Assembly: GCA_963831105.1 (NCBI GenBank)
Contig: CAWHOS010000008.1
Coordinates: 248,001 to 312,000 of the forward strand
Length of the DNA stretch: 64,000 nt
Source of the DNA: DATFQI01 sp963831105
Lineage (GTDB): Bacteria; Actinomycetota; Thermoleophilia; Solirubrobacterales; Solirubrobacteraceae
Direction of reading: 5' to 3'
Shown here: positions 37,136-46,201 of the stretch, piece after piece
How positions within the stretch are numbered: the first letter of the stretch is position 1
Layout of the letters: each line of letters opens with the position of its first letter
Position numbers and translations under genes: made by a program
The notes under the pieces: model-generated
What the model was told of the DNA's origin: nothing
The model's input: only the letters and a program-made list of their open reading frames with translations
Database searches by the model: none

Positions 37136-38117
37136 CTACGCGGACGCCGCGGCCTGCATCGCGGTGAGCCCGTGCTCCCGCGTGATCACGGGCACGTAGC
37201 CGAGCTGCTCGCGCGCCTTGGAGTCGTCGATCGTGGCCTCCAGAGCGCTGGCCCACACCCCGAAGCGCGCCACGGGCGGCTCGCCGGGCAGCGGCAGGAA
37301 CCGCCACGCGAGCTCCGAGCCGCGGGCGATCGCGCGGCCGGCCCACAGCGGGAGCTCGCCCTCGGGCGCCTGGACGCCCTGGGTGGCGAGCAGCGCCGAG
37401 ACGAACTCGCGGAAGACGACGGGCGATCCGTCCGTGACGAAGTAGGCGTTGCCCGGCACGCCGCGCTCGGCGGCGAGGACGAGGCCGTGCACCGTGTTCT
37501 CGACGTGCGTGGTCGAGGTGAGCTGGCGACCGCCGCCGATCCAGCGCAGGCGGCCCGAGCGGGCGAGGCCGGTGAGGATCGGCAGCAGGGTCGTGTCGCC
37601 CGCGCCCCAGACGAAGCGCGGCCGCACGACCACGGTCTCCAGGCCGGAGCCGTTGGCCTCGATCACGGCGGCCTCGGCCTGCGCCTTGGTGGCGGAGTAC
37701 GGGGCGGGCGAGTCGAGCGCCAGCGGGTAGCGCTCGTCGACGGCGACGAGCGGCTGGCCGTGCATCAGCGCGGCCTCCGTGCCGACGTGCACGAGGCGCT
37801 TGACGCCCGGCCGCGCGGCAGGCGGCGATCACGGCCTTGGTGCCGTCCACGTTGACGCGCCGGAACTCCTTCCAGGGCCCGAAGTCGCCGAGGCGCGCGG
37901 CCGCGTGGAAGGCCACGCCGGCGCCGCGGGCGCCGCGCTCGAGCGCGCCGGCGTCGTCGAGGTCGCCGCGGACGGCCTCAGCCCCGGCCTCGCGGACCTT
38001 CGCCTCGGCCTCGGGCGAGCGGGCGAGGGCGCGGACGGTCCAGCCGTCGGCGGCGAGGCGGCGGATCAGGGCGGATCCGACGAAGCCGGACCCTCCGGTC
38101 ACGAACGCGGCGGGCAC
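37136..38117 (-). CDS. NAD-dependent epimerase/dehydratase (one apparent frameshift)
   Basis: Extended SDR of about 326 aa. N-terminal FVTGGSGFVGSALIRRLAAD, GVAFHAAARLGDFGPW, then after one surplus base near 37815-37820 HVGTEAALMHGQPL, the catalytic YSATKAQAEAAV (Tyr-x3-Lys) and VVRPRFVWGAGDTTLLP. Resembles 3-beta-HSD/sterol- or sugar-epimerase-like enzymes; substrate unknown. GTG 38117 start. 982 nt = 3n+1. Divergent from the PH-domain gene by 24 bases. Confidence 0.85.
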
Positions 38118-38141
38118 GGCGGGCCACGATACTGCGGTCCG

Positions 38142-38606
38142 ATGAGCGAGATCCCCGAGCCGGCACAGCGCCTCGCGCCCCACGCGCGCTGGGCGTGGCG
38201 GCTGTCGTGGGCCGGCACGTGCGTGATCGCGCTGATCGTGCTCGGCACGGCCGGCGGAGGCCTGCCCGGGCCGTGGCAGACGATCGGCATGGCGGTGCTC
38301 GGCGTCGCGCTCGTCGCGGGCACCGTGGTGGTGCCCGAGCTGCGCTGGCGGCGCTGGCGCTGGGAGGTCCGCGAGCACGAGATCGACCTCCAGCGCGGGA
38401 TCCTCGTCGTGCGGCGCACGCTGATCCCGATGGCCCGCGTGCAGCACGTCGAGACGGAGCGCGGGATCATCGGCCAGGCGCTCGGGCTCTCGACGGTCGA
38501 GATCCACACCGCCGCCGGCAGCCACGAGATCCCGCTGCTGCGCGACGGCGACGCGGGCGCGATCCGCGCCCGGATCGCGGAGCTCGCGCGCACCGACGAT
38601 GGGTGA
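38142..38606 (+). CDS. bacterial PH-domain membrane protein (YdbS-like)
   Basis: 154 aa. Two hydrophobic segments (WAGTCVIALIVLGTAG, GMAVLGVALVAGTVVVP) followed by a bPH2/DUF304 domain: WEVREHEIDLQRGILVVRRTLIPMARVQHVET and IHTAAGSHEIPLL. YdbS and YdbT pairs are encoded together, as here with the next gene (8-base overlap). Function in envelope physiology is suspected but unproven. Confidence 0.8.
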   Translation: MSEIPEPAQRLAPHARWAWRLSWAGTCVIALIVLGTAGGGLPGPWQTIGMAVLGVALVAGTVVVPELRWRRWRWEVREHEIDLQRGILVVRRTLIPMARVQHVETERGIIGQALGLSTVEIHTAAGSHEIPLLRDGDAGAIRARIAELARTDDG

Positions 38607-40047
38607 GCGCCTCCACCCCGCCGCGATCGCGGTCTACGCGGCCGACGCGCTGCGCCAGGGCGCCGTCCCGCTGCTCGTGCTGCTCGGGATCTCGGTGTTC
38701 GGCGGCGGCTTCGACGCGCAGGCGGCGCTGCGCGGCTTGGGGTTCGCGGTGGCGGGCACGGCCGCCGCCACGGTCGCGGGCTGGTTCCGCTGGTCGACCA
38801 CTCGTTACTCGCTCGCCGACCAGACGATCCGCCTGCGGGAGGGGCTGCTCTCGGTCAAGGAGGTCGAGGTCCCGTTCGCGCGAGTGCAGGCCGTCGACGT
38901 CCTGCAGGGGCCGACGCAGCGGCTGTTCGGCGTCCATCGCGTCGACGTCCAGACGGGCGGCGGCGGCGAGGGCGGCGAGATCGTGCTCAGCGCGGTCGAC
39001 GAGGCCGAGGTCGAGCGGATCCGCGCGCTGCTCGGCGCGCCCGGCGGCGGCCGAGGACGCGCCCGCGGCGCCCGAGCGGCGGCTGTCGGGGCGGGCGCTC
39101 ACGCGTCGCGGCGGCGACCTCCGGGCAGCTCGGCGTGCTCCTGCCGGTCGCCGCGGCGCGTCGCCCAGATGTCCCAGCAGCTCTTCGACGACCCGATCGA
39201 GGGCGAGCGCACGATCGTCGGCGCGCTGCCCGACGGCACGCTCGGCTGGGTCCTGGTGGCGGCCGGGATCATCGTGTTCGCGTGGCTGTTGGGCGCGCTC
39301 GGCACCGTGGTCGCGTTCGGCGGCTTCGCCGTGCGCCGGGAAGGGGACGCCCTGCGGATCCGCCGCGGCCTGATCCAGCGCCGCCAGGTCACGGTCCGCG
39401 TCGCGCGCGTCCGCGCCGTGCGGGTCGTGGAGAGCGTGCCGCGGCAGGCGCTCGGGCTGGCCGCGCTGCGCATCGAGGTGATCGGCCACGCCAAGGAGCA
39501 GGCCGCGGCGCAGACGCTGTTCCCGCTGCTGCGCCTGGACGCGGTCGAGCCGTTCCTGCGCGAGCTGCTGCCCGAGCTGGCCGACCGGCTCGACGGCCTC
39601 GCCGCCCCGCCCGCCGCGCGCCCTGCGCCGCTACGTGCTGCCGCCGCTCGCATCGACCGCGATCCTCGCCGGCGTCGGCGGCGCTCGCGATCGGGAGCGC
39701 GTGGCCGCTGCTGCTCGCCCCGCTCGGCGCCGTCTACGGCGCGCTCGGCTTCCGCGCCGCCGGCTGGCGGCTCGAGGGCGGCCGGCTCGCGATCCGCTCG
39801 CGCCGCCTCGCGCGCTCGACCGTGCTCGCCCCCGCCGCCGGCCGCGAGTTCCACGAGCTCGACCAGACCGCGCTCCAGCGCCGCGCGCGGCTCGCCGACG
39901 TCGCCGTCGTGTTCGGCAAGGGCACGCCGGCCCGGATCCGCCATCTCGACGCCGACGACGCCCGAGGGCTCTGGGCGGCGATCGGGCCAAGATGGGGAGC
40001 AGTTCCCGATGTGCGGCGGCCGGCGCCCCCGTACCTTCGCGGCATGA
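38599..40047 (+). CDS. multi-PH-domain membrane protein (YdbT-like), several apparent frameshifts
   Basis: Reassembled from three frames, this is one protein of about 480 aa with three membrane/PH units: VPFARVQAVDVLQGPTQRL, then RIRRGLIQRRQVTVRVARV with RIEVIGHAKEQAAAQTLFPL, then GGRLAIRSRRLARSTVLAPA. The frame needs removal of one base near 39048, 39104, 39161, 39620 and 39684; after these it reads LAIGSAWPLLLAPLGAVYG. A sixth surplus base near 40000 would end it at TGA 40047, overlapping the methyltransferase start as ATGA. Partner of the small PH protein upstream. Errors cluster strikingly here. Confidence 0.75.
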   Translation: MGERLHPAAIAVYAADALRQGAVPLLVLLGISVFGGGFDAQAALRGLGFAVAGTAAATVAGWFRWSTTRYSLADQTIRLREGLLSVKEVEVPFARVQAVDVLQGPTQRLFGVHRVDVQTGGGGEGGEIVLSAVDEAEVERIRALLGAPGGGRGRARGARAAAVGAGAHASRRRPPGSSACSCRSPRRVAQMSQQLFDDPIEGERTIVGALPDGTLGWVLVAAGIIVFAWLLGALGTVVAFGGFAVRREGDALRIRRGLIQRRQVTVRVARVRAVRVVESVPRQALGLAALRIEVIGHAKEQAAAQTLFPLLRLDAVEPFLRELLPELADRLDGLAAPPAARPAPLRAAAARIDRDPRRRRRRSRSGARGRCCSPRSAPSTARSASAPPAGGSRAAGSRSARAASRARPCSPPPPAASSTSSTRPRSSAARGSPTSPSCSARARRPGSAISTPTTPEGSGRRSGQDGEQFPMCGGRRPRTFAA

Positions 40048-40875
40048 CCTCCTCCACCCTCAACGCCGACGCGGAGCTGAAGGCCCGGCACCGCAAGATG
40101 TGGGCGTCCGGCAACTACCCGTCGATGGTCGAGACGTTCCTGACCCCGCTCGGCCCGCGGCTCGCGGAAGCCTGCCGGGTCGGGCCGGGGACGCGGGTCC
40201 TCGACGTCGCCGCCGGCACCGGCAACGCCTCCATCCCCGCCGCCCTCGCCGGCGCCCACGTGACCGCCAGCGACCTCACGCCCGAGCTGCTCGACGCCGG
40301 CCGCGCCCGCGCCGAGGCCGCCGGCGCGCGAGCTCGAGTGGGTCCAGGCCGACGCCGAGCACCTGCCGTTCGAGGACGCCTCGTTCGACATCGTGATGTC
40401 CGCGATCGGCGTGATGTTCGCGCCGCACCACCAGCTCGCCGCCGACGAGCTCGTGCGGGTCTGCCGCCCCGGCGGCACGATCGGGCTGCTGAGCTGGACG
40501 CCCGAGGGCATGATCGGCGCGCTGTTCCGCACGATGGGCCCGTTCGCCCCGCCGCCGCCTCCCGGCGCGCAGCCCCCGCCGCTGTGGGGTGGCGAGCCGC
40601 ACGTGCGCGAGCTGCTCGGCGACCGCGTCTCGCTGGACCGCGTCGAGCGCGACGTGCTCGAGGTGACGGCCTTCGAGCACGCCCACGACTACGGCGAGCA
40701 CTTCAAGGCCCGCTACGGCCCGACGATCGCCGCGCAGAACAACGCCCGCAACACCGGCCGCGAGGACGAGTTCGTGGCGGCGCTCGACGCCTTCTGCGAC
40801 GAGTGGAACCGCGCGGAGAGCGGGCCGGCGCGGTTCGAGATGGAGTACCTGCTCACGGTGGGCACGCGCCGCTGA
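40044..40875 (+). CDS. SAM-dependent methyltransferase (one apparent frameshift)
   Basis: Class-I methyltransferase of about 276 aa related to UbiE/Methyltransf_11. SAM motif VLDVAAGTGNASIPAAL and acidic loop ASDLTPELLDAG; after one surplus base near 40330 the frame continues WVQADAEHLPFEDASFDIV and ELVRVCRPGGTIGLLSW. Acceptor unknown; the polyproline PPPPPGAQPPP loop is unusual. TACCTT six bases before the ATG suggests a leaderless promoter of its own. 832 nt = 3n+1. Confidence 0.85.
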
Positions 40876-40887
40876 CGCGCTCCGGGG

Positions 40888-40908
40888 GGCGCGGGCCGTG
40901 CCCGCGCC
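40888..40908. terminator. hairpin between methyltransferase and LuxR gene
   Basis: GGCGCGGGC (40888-40896), loop CGT, GCCCGCGCC (40900-40908): nine perfect pairs between two convergent stops. Confidence 0.55.
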
Positions 40909-40909
40909 C

Positions 40910-43450
40910 TCAGCGCGCCGCGAGGCGCTCGGCGGCGGCTCCGGCCTCGCGCCGCGAGCCGACGCCGAGCTTGCCCAGCACCGCGGAGACGTGGTGGTCG
41001 ACCGTCTTGGCGGAGATCACCAGCTCGCGGGCGATCTCGGCGTTGGTCGCGCCGCGCACGATCAGCTCCAGCACCTCGGTCTCGCGCGGCGTCAGGCCCG
41101 CGGGACCGACCCGCGAGGAGGCGCGCGGGCCGCGCGGGATCCGCTTGACGCCGTCGGCGCGCAGCCGCCGCCGCAGGTGCGCCGCCGAGCGCAGCGCGCC
41201 CAGCGCCTCGTAGCGGGCGAGCGCCTCCAGGCGGGCCGCCTCCGCCGCGGCGTCGCCGAGCGCCTCCGCCTGCTCGTAGGCGAAGCCCAGCCGCTCCCAC
41301 GCCGCGGCGGCTCCCTCCCAGTCGCCGGCCATGGCGAGCGCGTACGGCTCCGGGTCGTCGTCCGCCGGCGGGACCGGCTCGCCGGCCCGCCACAGCCAGT
41401 GCGCGAGCTCGGCCCGCGCCCACGCGTCGCCCCGCCCGGCCGCCAGCTCGTAGGCGGGCCGCGCGATCTCGGCGACCGCCTCGAGGTCGCCGTCGAGCCA
41501 TGCGTGCTCGGCGCGCGCCGCCGCCGCGGGGCCGAGCCGCTGCAGCTCCCCCGTGGACACCGCGCGGCGCCACGCGTCCGCGAGCGTGTCGCCGGCGGCG
41601 GGGTCGCCGCGGCGCGCCTGGAGCCGGCCGAGGACGATCAGCCCCGGGCACTGGCTCACGCCCGTGTCCTCGCCGAAGGCGAGCGAGGCGCCCGCGTCGG
41701 CCTCCGCCTCGTCCCAGGCCCCGCGGTAGAGCCGCAGCATCGCCCGGACGCCGAGCAGGTACTGGACGTAGCCGTCGAGCTCGCGCTCGCGCACGAAGCG
41801 CAGCGCGCGCTCGACGTGCTCGGGGATCCGCGCGTCGCCGCGGCGGCGCGTGACCCACCCCGTGGCGAGGTTCACGAGCGCGCGGGCCGCGTGGTCGTCG
41901 TGCCCGTCCTCCATCGCGAGGCCGAAGGCCTCCTCGAGCAGATCGGTGCCGCGGTCGTCGCCCTGCTGCAGCAGCGTCGTCCCGACGTTGGTCTGGGCGT
42001 GGATGACGGTCTCGCGGTCGCCGATCGCCCGCGCGAGCCGCTCGGCCCGCGTCCCGAGCTCGATCGCCTCCTCATGGCGCTGGTCGAGCATCGCCAGCTG
42101 CGAGCGCGCCGACAGCGCCATCGCCAGCTCGCGGCTGTCCGGGAACGGCTCCAGCAGCGCGATCGCGCGGTCCGCGGCCGCCGTGGCCGACGGGGCGTCG
42201 CCGGCCCACCAGTGGATCCGCGACAGCCAGCGCTCGTCGTCGCCCGCGCGCAGCCCGTCGCCGGCCGCGACGTGGAGCTCGAGCAGCGCGCGGCGCGCCT
42301 CGAGCGCGCGCTCCATGCGCGCGCAGTGGTAGGCCTCGACCGCCACGCCCTCGAGCGCCTCGGCGTCGCCGCCGCCCGCCGCCTCGAGCGCGGCCTCCCA
42401 GTGCTCGAGCGCCTGCCGGTGCCCGCCCGCCGCGGCCGCCGCGCGCGCCGCGACAGGCGCCAGCCGGCGGATCGCGACCGCGTCGCCGGCGTGGCGGGCG
42501 TGATGGGAGAGCCGCGCCGGATCGCGCTCGCCCGCGGCCTCGAGCGCCGCCAGCACGCACGCGTTGAGCTCCCGCCGGCGCAGCGGGGACAGCGCGTCCT
42601 CGACCGCCCGGCGCGCGAGGTCGTGCCGGAAGGCGAGCGCGTCCCCGTGCAGGAGCAGCAGGCCCGCCTCGACGCAGGCGTCGACCGCGGCCGGACCCGC
42701 GCCGGAGATCCCGGTCACGAGCGCGAGCTCGGCCGGCCCCGGGAACACGGCGGCCAGCTCGGCCACCGCGCGCGCCTCGGGCCCGGCGGCGGCCGCGCGC
42801 AGGGCGACGGCGTCGCGCACGCTCGCGGGGACCCGCTCGGCGGCGGGTGCCGCCAGCAGCTCGGTGACGAAGAACGGGTTGCCGCCGGAGGTCGCGTGCA
42901 GGTCGGTCGCGTCGCGGCCCGCGCGCCGCGCCAGCAGCGCGACCGCCTCCTCCGACAGCGCGCCGGGCTCGACCGTGCGCACGCACTCGCGCGGCAGGGC
43001 GGCGAGCACGCGCCGCACCTCCTCGCGCAGGTCGGGGCGGCAGGTCAGGATCAGGCAGCCGCGCGAGCGCGGCAGCCGGCGGCCCAGCAGCGCGACGAAG
43101 TCGAGCGTCGCGTCGTCGGCCCAGTGCAGGTCCTCGACGACGAGCGCGGCGGGCTCGCGCAGCTCGTCGAGCACCGCCGAGAGCAGGTCCTCGCGCGAAC
43201 CCGCGACCGCCTCGGCGAGCGCGCCGCCCGCCTCGTGGGCGACGTCGCGCAGCGGCCCCATCGGCCGCGGCGTGATCAGCGGATCGCAGGCGCCCCACAG
43301 CACGCGGTGCCCGTCGGCGAGCGAGGAGACCAGCGCCGTCTTGCCGATCCCGGCCTCGCCGGCCACGACGACCACGCGCCCCGCCGAGCGCGACTCCTCG
43401 ATCGCCGTCTCGAGCGCCTCCCGCTCGCGGTCACGCTCGAGCAGCTCCAC
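40910..43450 (-). CDS. LuxR-family transcriptional regulator with AAA ATPase (LAL/MalT-like)
   Basis: 846 aa. N-terminal STAND-type ATPase: Walker A VVVAGEAGIGKTALV (about 27-41), Walker B ALVVEDLHWADDATLDF. A long Ala-rich TPR-like helical middle follows. The C-terminal LuxR HTH is LTPRETEVLELIVRGATNAEIA with SAKTVDHHVSAVLGKLGVGS. Such large regulators sense a ligand through ATPase/TPR domains and activate transcription. Adjacent genes (methyltransferase, era) do not reveal a target. Start GTG 43450. Confidence 0.9.
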   Translation of the reverse strand: MELLERDREREALETAIEESRSAGRVVVVAGEAGIGKTALVSSLADGHRVLWGACDPLITPRPMGPLRDVAHEAGGALAEAVAGSREDLLSAVLDELREPAALVVEDLHWADDATLDFVALLGRRLPRSRGCLILTCRPDLREEVRRVLAALPRECVRTVEPGALSEEAVALLARRAGRDATDLHATSGGNPFFVTELLAAPAAERVPASVRDAVALRAAAAGPEARAVAELAAVFPGPAELALVTGISGAGPAAVDACVEAGLLLLHGDALAFRHDLARRAVEDALSPLRRRELNACVLAALEAAGERDPARLSHHARHAGDAVAIRRLAPVAARAAAAAGGHRQALEHWEAALEAAGGGDAEALEGVAVEAYHCARMERALEARRALLELHVAAGDGLRAGDDERWLSRIHWWAGDAPSATAAADRAIALLEPFPDSRELAMALSARSQLAMLDQRHEEAIELGTRAERLARAIGDRETVIHAQTNVGTTLLQQGDDRGTDLLEEAFGLAMEDGHDDHAARALVNLATGWVTRRRGDARIPEHVERALRFVRERELDGYVQYLLGVRAMLRLYRGAWDEAEADAGASLAFGEDTGVSQCPGLIVLGRLQARRGDPAAGDTLADAWRRAVSTGELQRLGPAAAARAEHAWLDGDLEAVAEIARPAYELAAGRGDAWARAELAHWLWRAGEPVPPADDDPEPYALAMAGDWEGAAAAWERLGFAYEQAEALGDAAAEAARLEALARYEALGALRSAAHLRRRLRADGVKRIPRGPRASSRVGPAGLTPRETEVLELIVRGATNAEIARELVISAKTVDHHVSAVLGKLGVGSRREAGAAAERLAAR

Positions 43451-43464
43451 GCGGAGGATCTTCG

Positions 43465-44379
43465 CTACGTGATGCCCAGCCGGTCAAGCAGCGCGTCGTC
43501 GCCGCGCCAGGAGCGGCGGACGCGCACGGAGAGGTCGAGGTGCACCCGGGTGCCGAGCTCGCGCTCGAGCTCGCGCCGCGCGGCGGTGCCGATCGACTTG
43601 ATCATCACGCCGCGAGAGCCGATCAGGATCCCCTTCTGGGACTCGGTCTCCGTCCACAGGAACGCGCGCACGGCGATGAGCCCGTCGCGCTCCTCGAGCT
43701 CGTCGATCTGCACCTCGACGGCGTGCGGGACCTCCTGACGGGTGCGGCGCAGCACCTGCTCGCGCACGAGCTCGGCGAGCATCACCCGCTCGGGCTGGTC
43801 GGAGAACTCCTCGGGCGGGAAGTAGAACGGCCCCTCGGGCAGCAGCCCGGCGAGGTGCTCCGTCAGCTCCGCCACCCCGCGCCCGGTGCGGGCGGAGATC
43901 GGGAACACCTCGGCTTCGAGGCCGAGGTCGTCGGCGGCCTGCAGCGCGGCGACGGTCGGGTCGCGGCGGATCGCGTCGACCTTGTTGACGGCGATCACGA
44001 CCGGGACCTTGGAGCCGGTCAGCGCCTCGGCGATGAAGCGGTCGCCGGGCCCGCCGACGCCCTGCTCGCCGTTGAGCACGAGCAGCGCGGCGTCGGACTC
44101 CGCGAGCTCGGTCTCGACGCGGCGCTGCATGCGCTGCGTGAGCGCGTCGCGCGGGCGCTGCACGCCGGGCAGATCGGTGAGGACGAGCTGGAAGTGCTCG
44201 GGCTTCGTCACGACGCCGCGGATCGCGCGCCGGGTCGTCTGCGGCTTGTCGGAGACGATCGCGATCTTGTGGCCGACCATCGCGTTGACGAGCGTCGACT
44301 TGCCGACGTTCGGGCGCCCGGCGAGCGCGACGAAGCCCGATCGGGTGCCGGGGCGGGCGGGGTTCTTCATCGCAGCCAT
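43465..44379 (-). CDS. era: GTPase Era
   Basis: 304 aa. G1 VALAGRPNVGKSTLVNAMVG, G3 LTDLPGVQRP, G4 AVNKVDAI, and a C-terminal KH domain with GSRGVMIKSIGTAARRELE. Era binds the 3' end of 16S rRNA and helps 30S maturation. Overlaps ybeY by 13 bases; the PhoH-YbeY-Era order is conserved in many bacteria. Confidence 0.96.
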   Translation of the reverse strand: MAAMKNPARPGTRSGFVALAGRPNVGKSTLVNAMVGHKIAIVSDKPQTTRRAIRGVVTKPEHFQLVLTDLPGVQRPRDALTQRMQRRVETELAESDAALLVLNGEQGVGGPGDRFIAEALTGSKVPVVIAVNKVDAIRRDPTVAALQAADDLGLEAEVFPISARTGRGVAELTEHLAGLLPEGPFYFPPEEFSDQPERVMLAELVREQVLRRTRQEVPHAVEVQIDELEERDGLIAVRAFLWTETESQKGILIGSRGVMIKSIGTAARRELERELGTRVHLDLSVRVRRSWRGDDALLDRLGIT

Positions 44380-44741
44380 GAGCGGATCTCCCCCTGCAGC
44401 GCCAGCATCTCGCCCTCGTCGGTCTCGTGGTCCATGCCCGTGAGGTGCAGCACGCCGTGCACGACCGCCTCGAGCAGGTCCTCGGTGTGCTCGGGGCAGA
44501 TCACGACGTCGCCGAGCTCGCGCGGCCCGAAGGACTCCTCCTCGTCGACCGGGAAGGAGAGCACGTCGGTCGGGCCCTCCTTGCCGCGGTGCGCGAGGTT
44601 GAGCTCGGCGATCCGCTCGGCGTCGACGAACTCGACCGCCACGTGGGCGTCCTCGACCCCCGCCGACGCGGCCGCCAGGGCGCAGGCCTCGATCACCTGC
44701 GCCTCGGGGAGCGCGGTGCCGATCACCTCCACCTCCAGCAC
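44367..44741 (-). CDS. ybeY: endoribonuclease YbeY
   Basis: 124 aa, slightly short for the family. The zinc site HGVLHLTGMDHE (three His) and LNLAHRGKEGPTDVLSFP are diagnostic. YbeY takes part in 16S rRNA 3'-end processing and ribosome quality control, which fits its place between phoH and era. Confidence 0.95.
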   Translation of the reverse strand: MLEVEVIGTALPEAQVIEACALAAASAGVEDAHVAVEFVDAERIAELNLAHRGKEGPTDVLSFPVDEEESFGPRELGDVVICPEHTEDLLEAVVHGVLHLTGMDHETDEGEMLALQGEIRSWLR

Positions 44742-44747
44742 GCCCGC

Positions 44748-45734
44748 TTACGCCGGTCGCCGGCGATGGTCCGCCGAGCGCAGCTCCGGCGCCTGGCGCT
44801 CGGAGTGCTCCGCGTAGGCGGCGACGATCCGCTGCACGAGCTTGTGGCGCACGACGTCCTCGCCGCCGAAGCGGGTGAAGGCGACGCCCTCGACGTCCTC
44901 GAGGATGTCGCCGACCACGAGCAGCCCGGACCGCTGGTCCTTCGGGAGGTCGACCTGCGTGACGTCGCCCGTGACGACCATCTTCGAGCCGAACCCGAGC
45001 CGGGTCAGGAACATCTTCATCTGCTCGGGCGTGGTGTTCTGCGCCTCGTCGAGGATCACGAAGGAGTCGTTGAGCGTCCGGCCGCGCATGAAGGCCAGCG
45101 GCGCGACCTCGATCACGCCCTTCTCCAGGTGGGCGGAGACCTTCTCGGGGTCGAGCATGTCGTTGAGCGCGTCGAACAGCGGGCGCAGGTACGGGTCCAC
45201 CTTGGCCATCAGGTCGCCGGGCAGGAAGCCCAGGCGCTCGCCGGCCTCCACGGCCGGGCGCGTGAGGATGATCCGGTTGACCTCGCGGCGCGAGAGCGCC
45301 GCGACCGCCATCGCGATCGCCAGGAACGTCTTGCCCGTGCCGGCCGGGCCGATGCCGAAGGTGATCGTCTCCTGCCGGATCGCGTCGACGTAGCGCTTCT
45401 GGTTGACCGAGCGCGGCGCGACGCGCAGGTTGCGGTGGCGCCAGACGACGTCCTCGAGCACGGTGGCGGGCGACTCGCGCTGGTCGAGCACGCGCGCGAC
45501 CGACTCGATCGTGGCGGGGCCGATGTCGTGGCCGCGCTCGACCATCGCCGAGAGCTCGCGCACGACCGTGGCGGCCTCCTGGACCGCCTCGGCGTCGCCG
45601 TCGAGGGTCACCACGTTGCCGCGCAGGAACACCTGCGCGTCGAGATGGTCCTCCAGCGTCTTGAGGATCGAGTCGTGCGAGCCCGCGAGCTCCGCCGCCA
45701 CTTCGTTCGAGACTTCCAGCTGCCTACGTGCCAA
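44748..45734 (-). CDS. phoH: PhoH-family ATPase (YbeZ-like)
   Basis: 328 aa. P-loop GIGPAGTGKTFLAIAMAVAAL, LTRPAVEAGERLGFLPGD, Walker B SFVILDEAQNTTPEQMKMFL and VTGDVTQVDLPKDQRSGL. N-terminal region resembles a KH-like fold. Start TTG 45734 overlaps the end of the yqeY gene by 11 bases. PhoH/YbeZ proteins act with YbeY in RNA metabolism. Confidence 0.93.
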   Translation of the reverse strand: MARRQLEVSNEVAAELAGSHDSILKTLEDHLDAQVFLRGNVVTLDGDAEAVQEAATVVRELSAMVERGHDIGPATIESVARVLDQRESPATVLEDVVWRHRNLRVAPRSVNQKRYVDAIRQETITFGIGPAGTGKTFLAIAMAVAALSRREVNRIILTRPAVEAGERLGFLPGDLMAKVDPYLRPLFDALNDMLDPEKVSAHLEKGVIEVAPLAFMRGRTLNDSFVILDEAQNTTPEQMKMFLTRLGFGSKMVVTGDVTQVDLPKDQRSGLLVVGDILEDVEGVAFTRFGGEDVVRHKLVQRIVAAYAEHSERQAPELRSADHRRRPA

Positions 45735-46156
45735 GTGCTTCCTTCACCTTCGTCGAGACCCGCTTGCCGTCGGCGCGCCCGCCGGCTGCGGCCATCACCT
45801 GCTTGATCACCCTTCCCATGTCCCGCGGCGAGCTCGGCGCCGGTGTCGGCGACGGCCGCGGCCACCAGGCCGTCGAGCTCGTCGTCGGACAGCTCCGCGG
45901 GCAGGTACGCCCCGATCGCGTCGGCCTCGTAGGCCTCGGCCGTCGCGAGATCCTCCCGGCCCGCCTCGCGGTAGGCCTGCTCGGACTCGCGCCGGCGCTT
46001 GCGCTCGCGCCGCAGCACCGCCTGCTCGTCGCCGGCGCCCTCCTTCGCGTCCTTCTGAAGCTCGGAGAGCACCAGGCGCAGCGCCGTGACGCGGTCCTTG
46101 TCCCCCGCCTTCATGGCGGCGGTCACATCGGCCCGGATCCGTTCGGCGACTTGCAC
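45724..46156 (-). CDS. GatB/YqeY domain protein (one apparent frameshift)
   Basis: About 143 aa. VAERIRADVTAAMKAGDKDR, TALRLVLSELQKDAKEG and AYLPAELSDDELDGLVAAAV identify YqeY. After one surplus base near 45832 the frame reads PRDMGRVIKQVMAAAGGRAD and STKVKEALGT, the normal C-terminus, ending TAG 45726-45724. GTG 46156 with GGAAGG upstream. YqeY resembles the tRNA-binding tail of GatB; its role is unclear. 433 nt = 3n+1. Confidence 0.88.
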
Positions 46157-46188
46157 CTGCCTTCCAGTGTACGCCGCCGCGCGGTCAC

Positions 46189-46194
46189 TACCGT
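46189..46194 (+). promoter_or_regulatory. -10 element of a leaderless promoter
   Basis: TACCGT ends seven bases before the ATG at 46202, with no ribosome binding site between, the usual spacing of a leaderless start. Confidence 0.45.
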
Positions 46195-46201
46195 GGCCTT
46201 C

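Noticed and set aside
40898..43738. Very long open frame (946 aa) on the plus strand opposite the LuxR gene
   Set aside because: It mirrors the codon structure of the minus-strand regulator and era; its translation is Arg/Ala/Gly-rich without any motif. High GC makes long antisense frames common.
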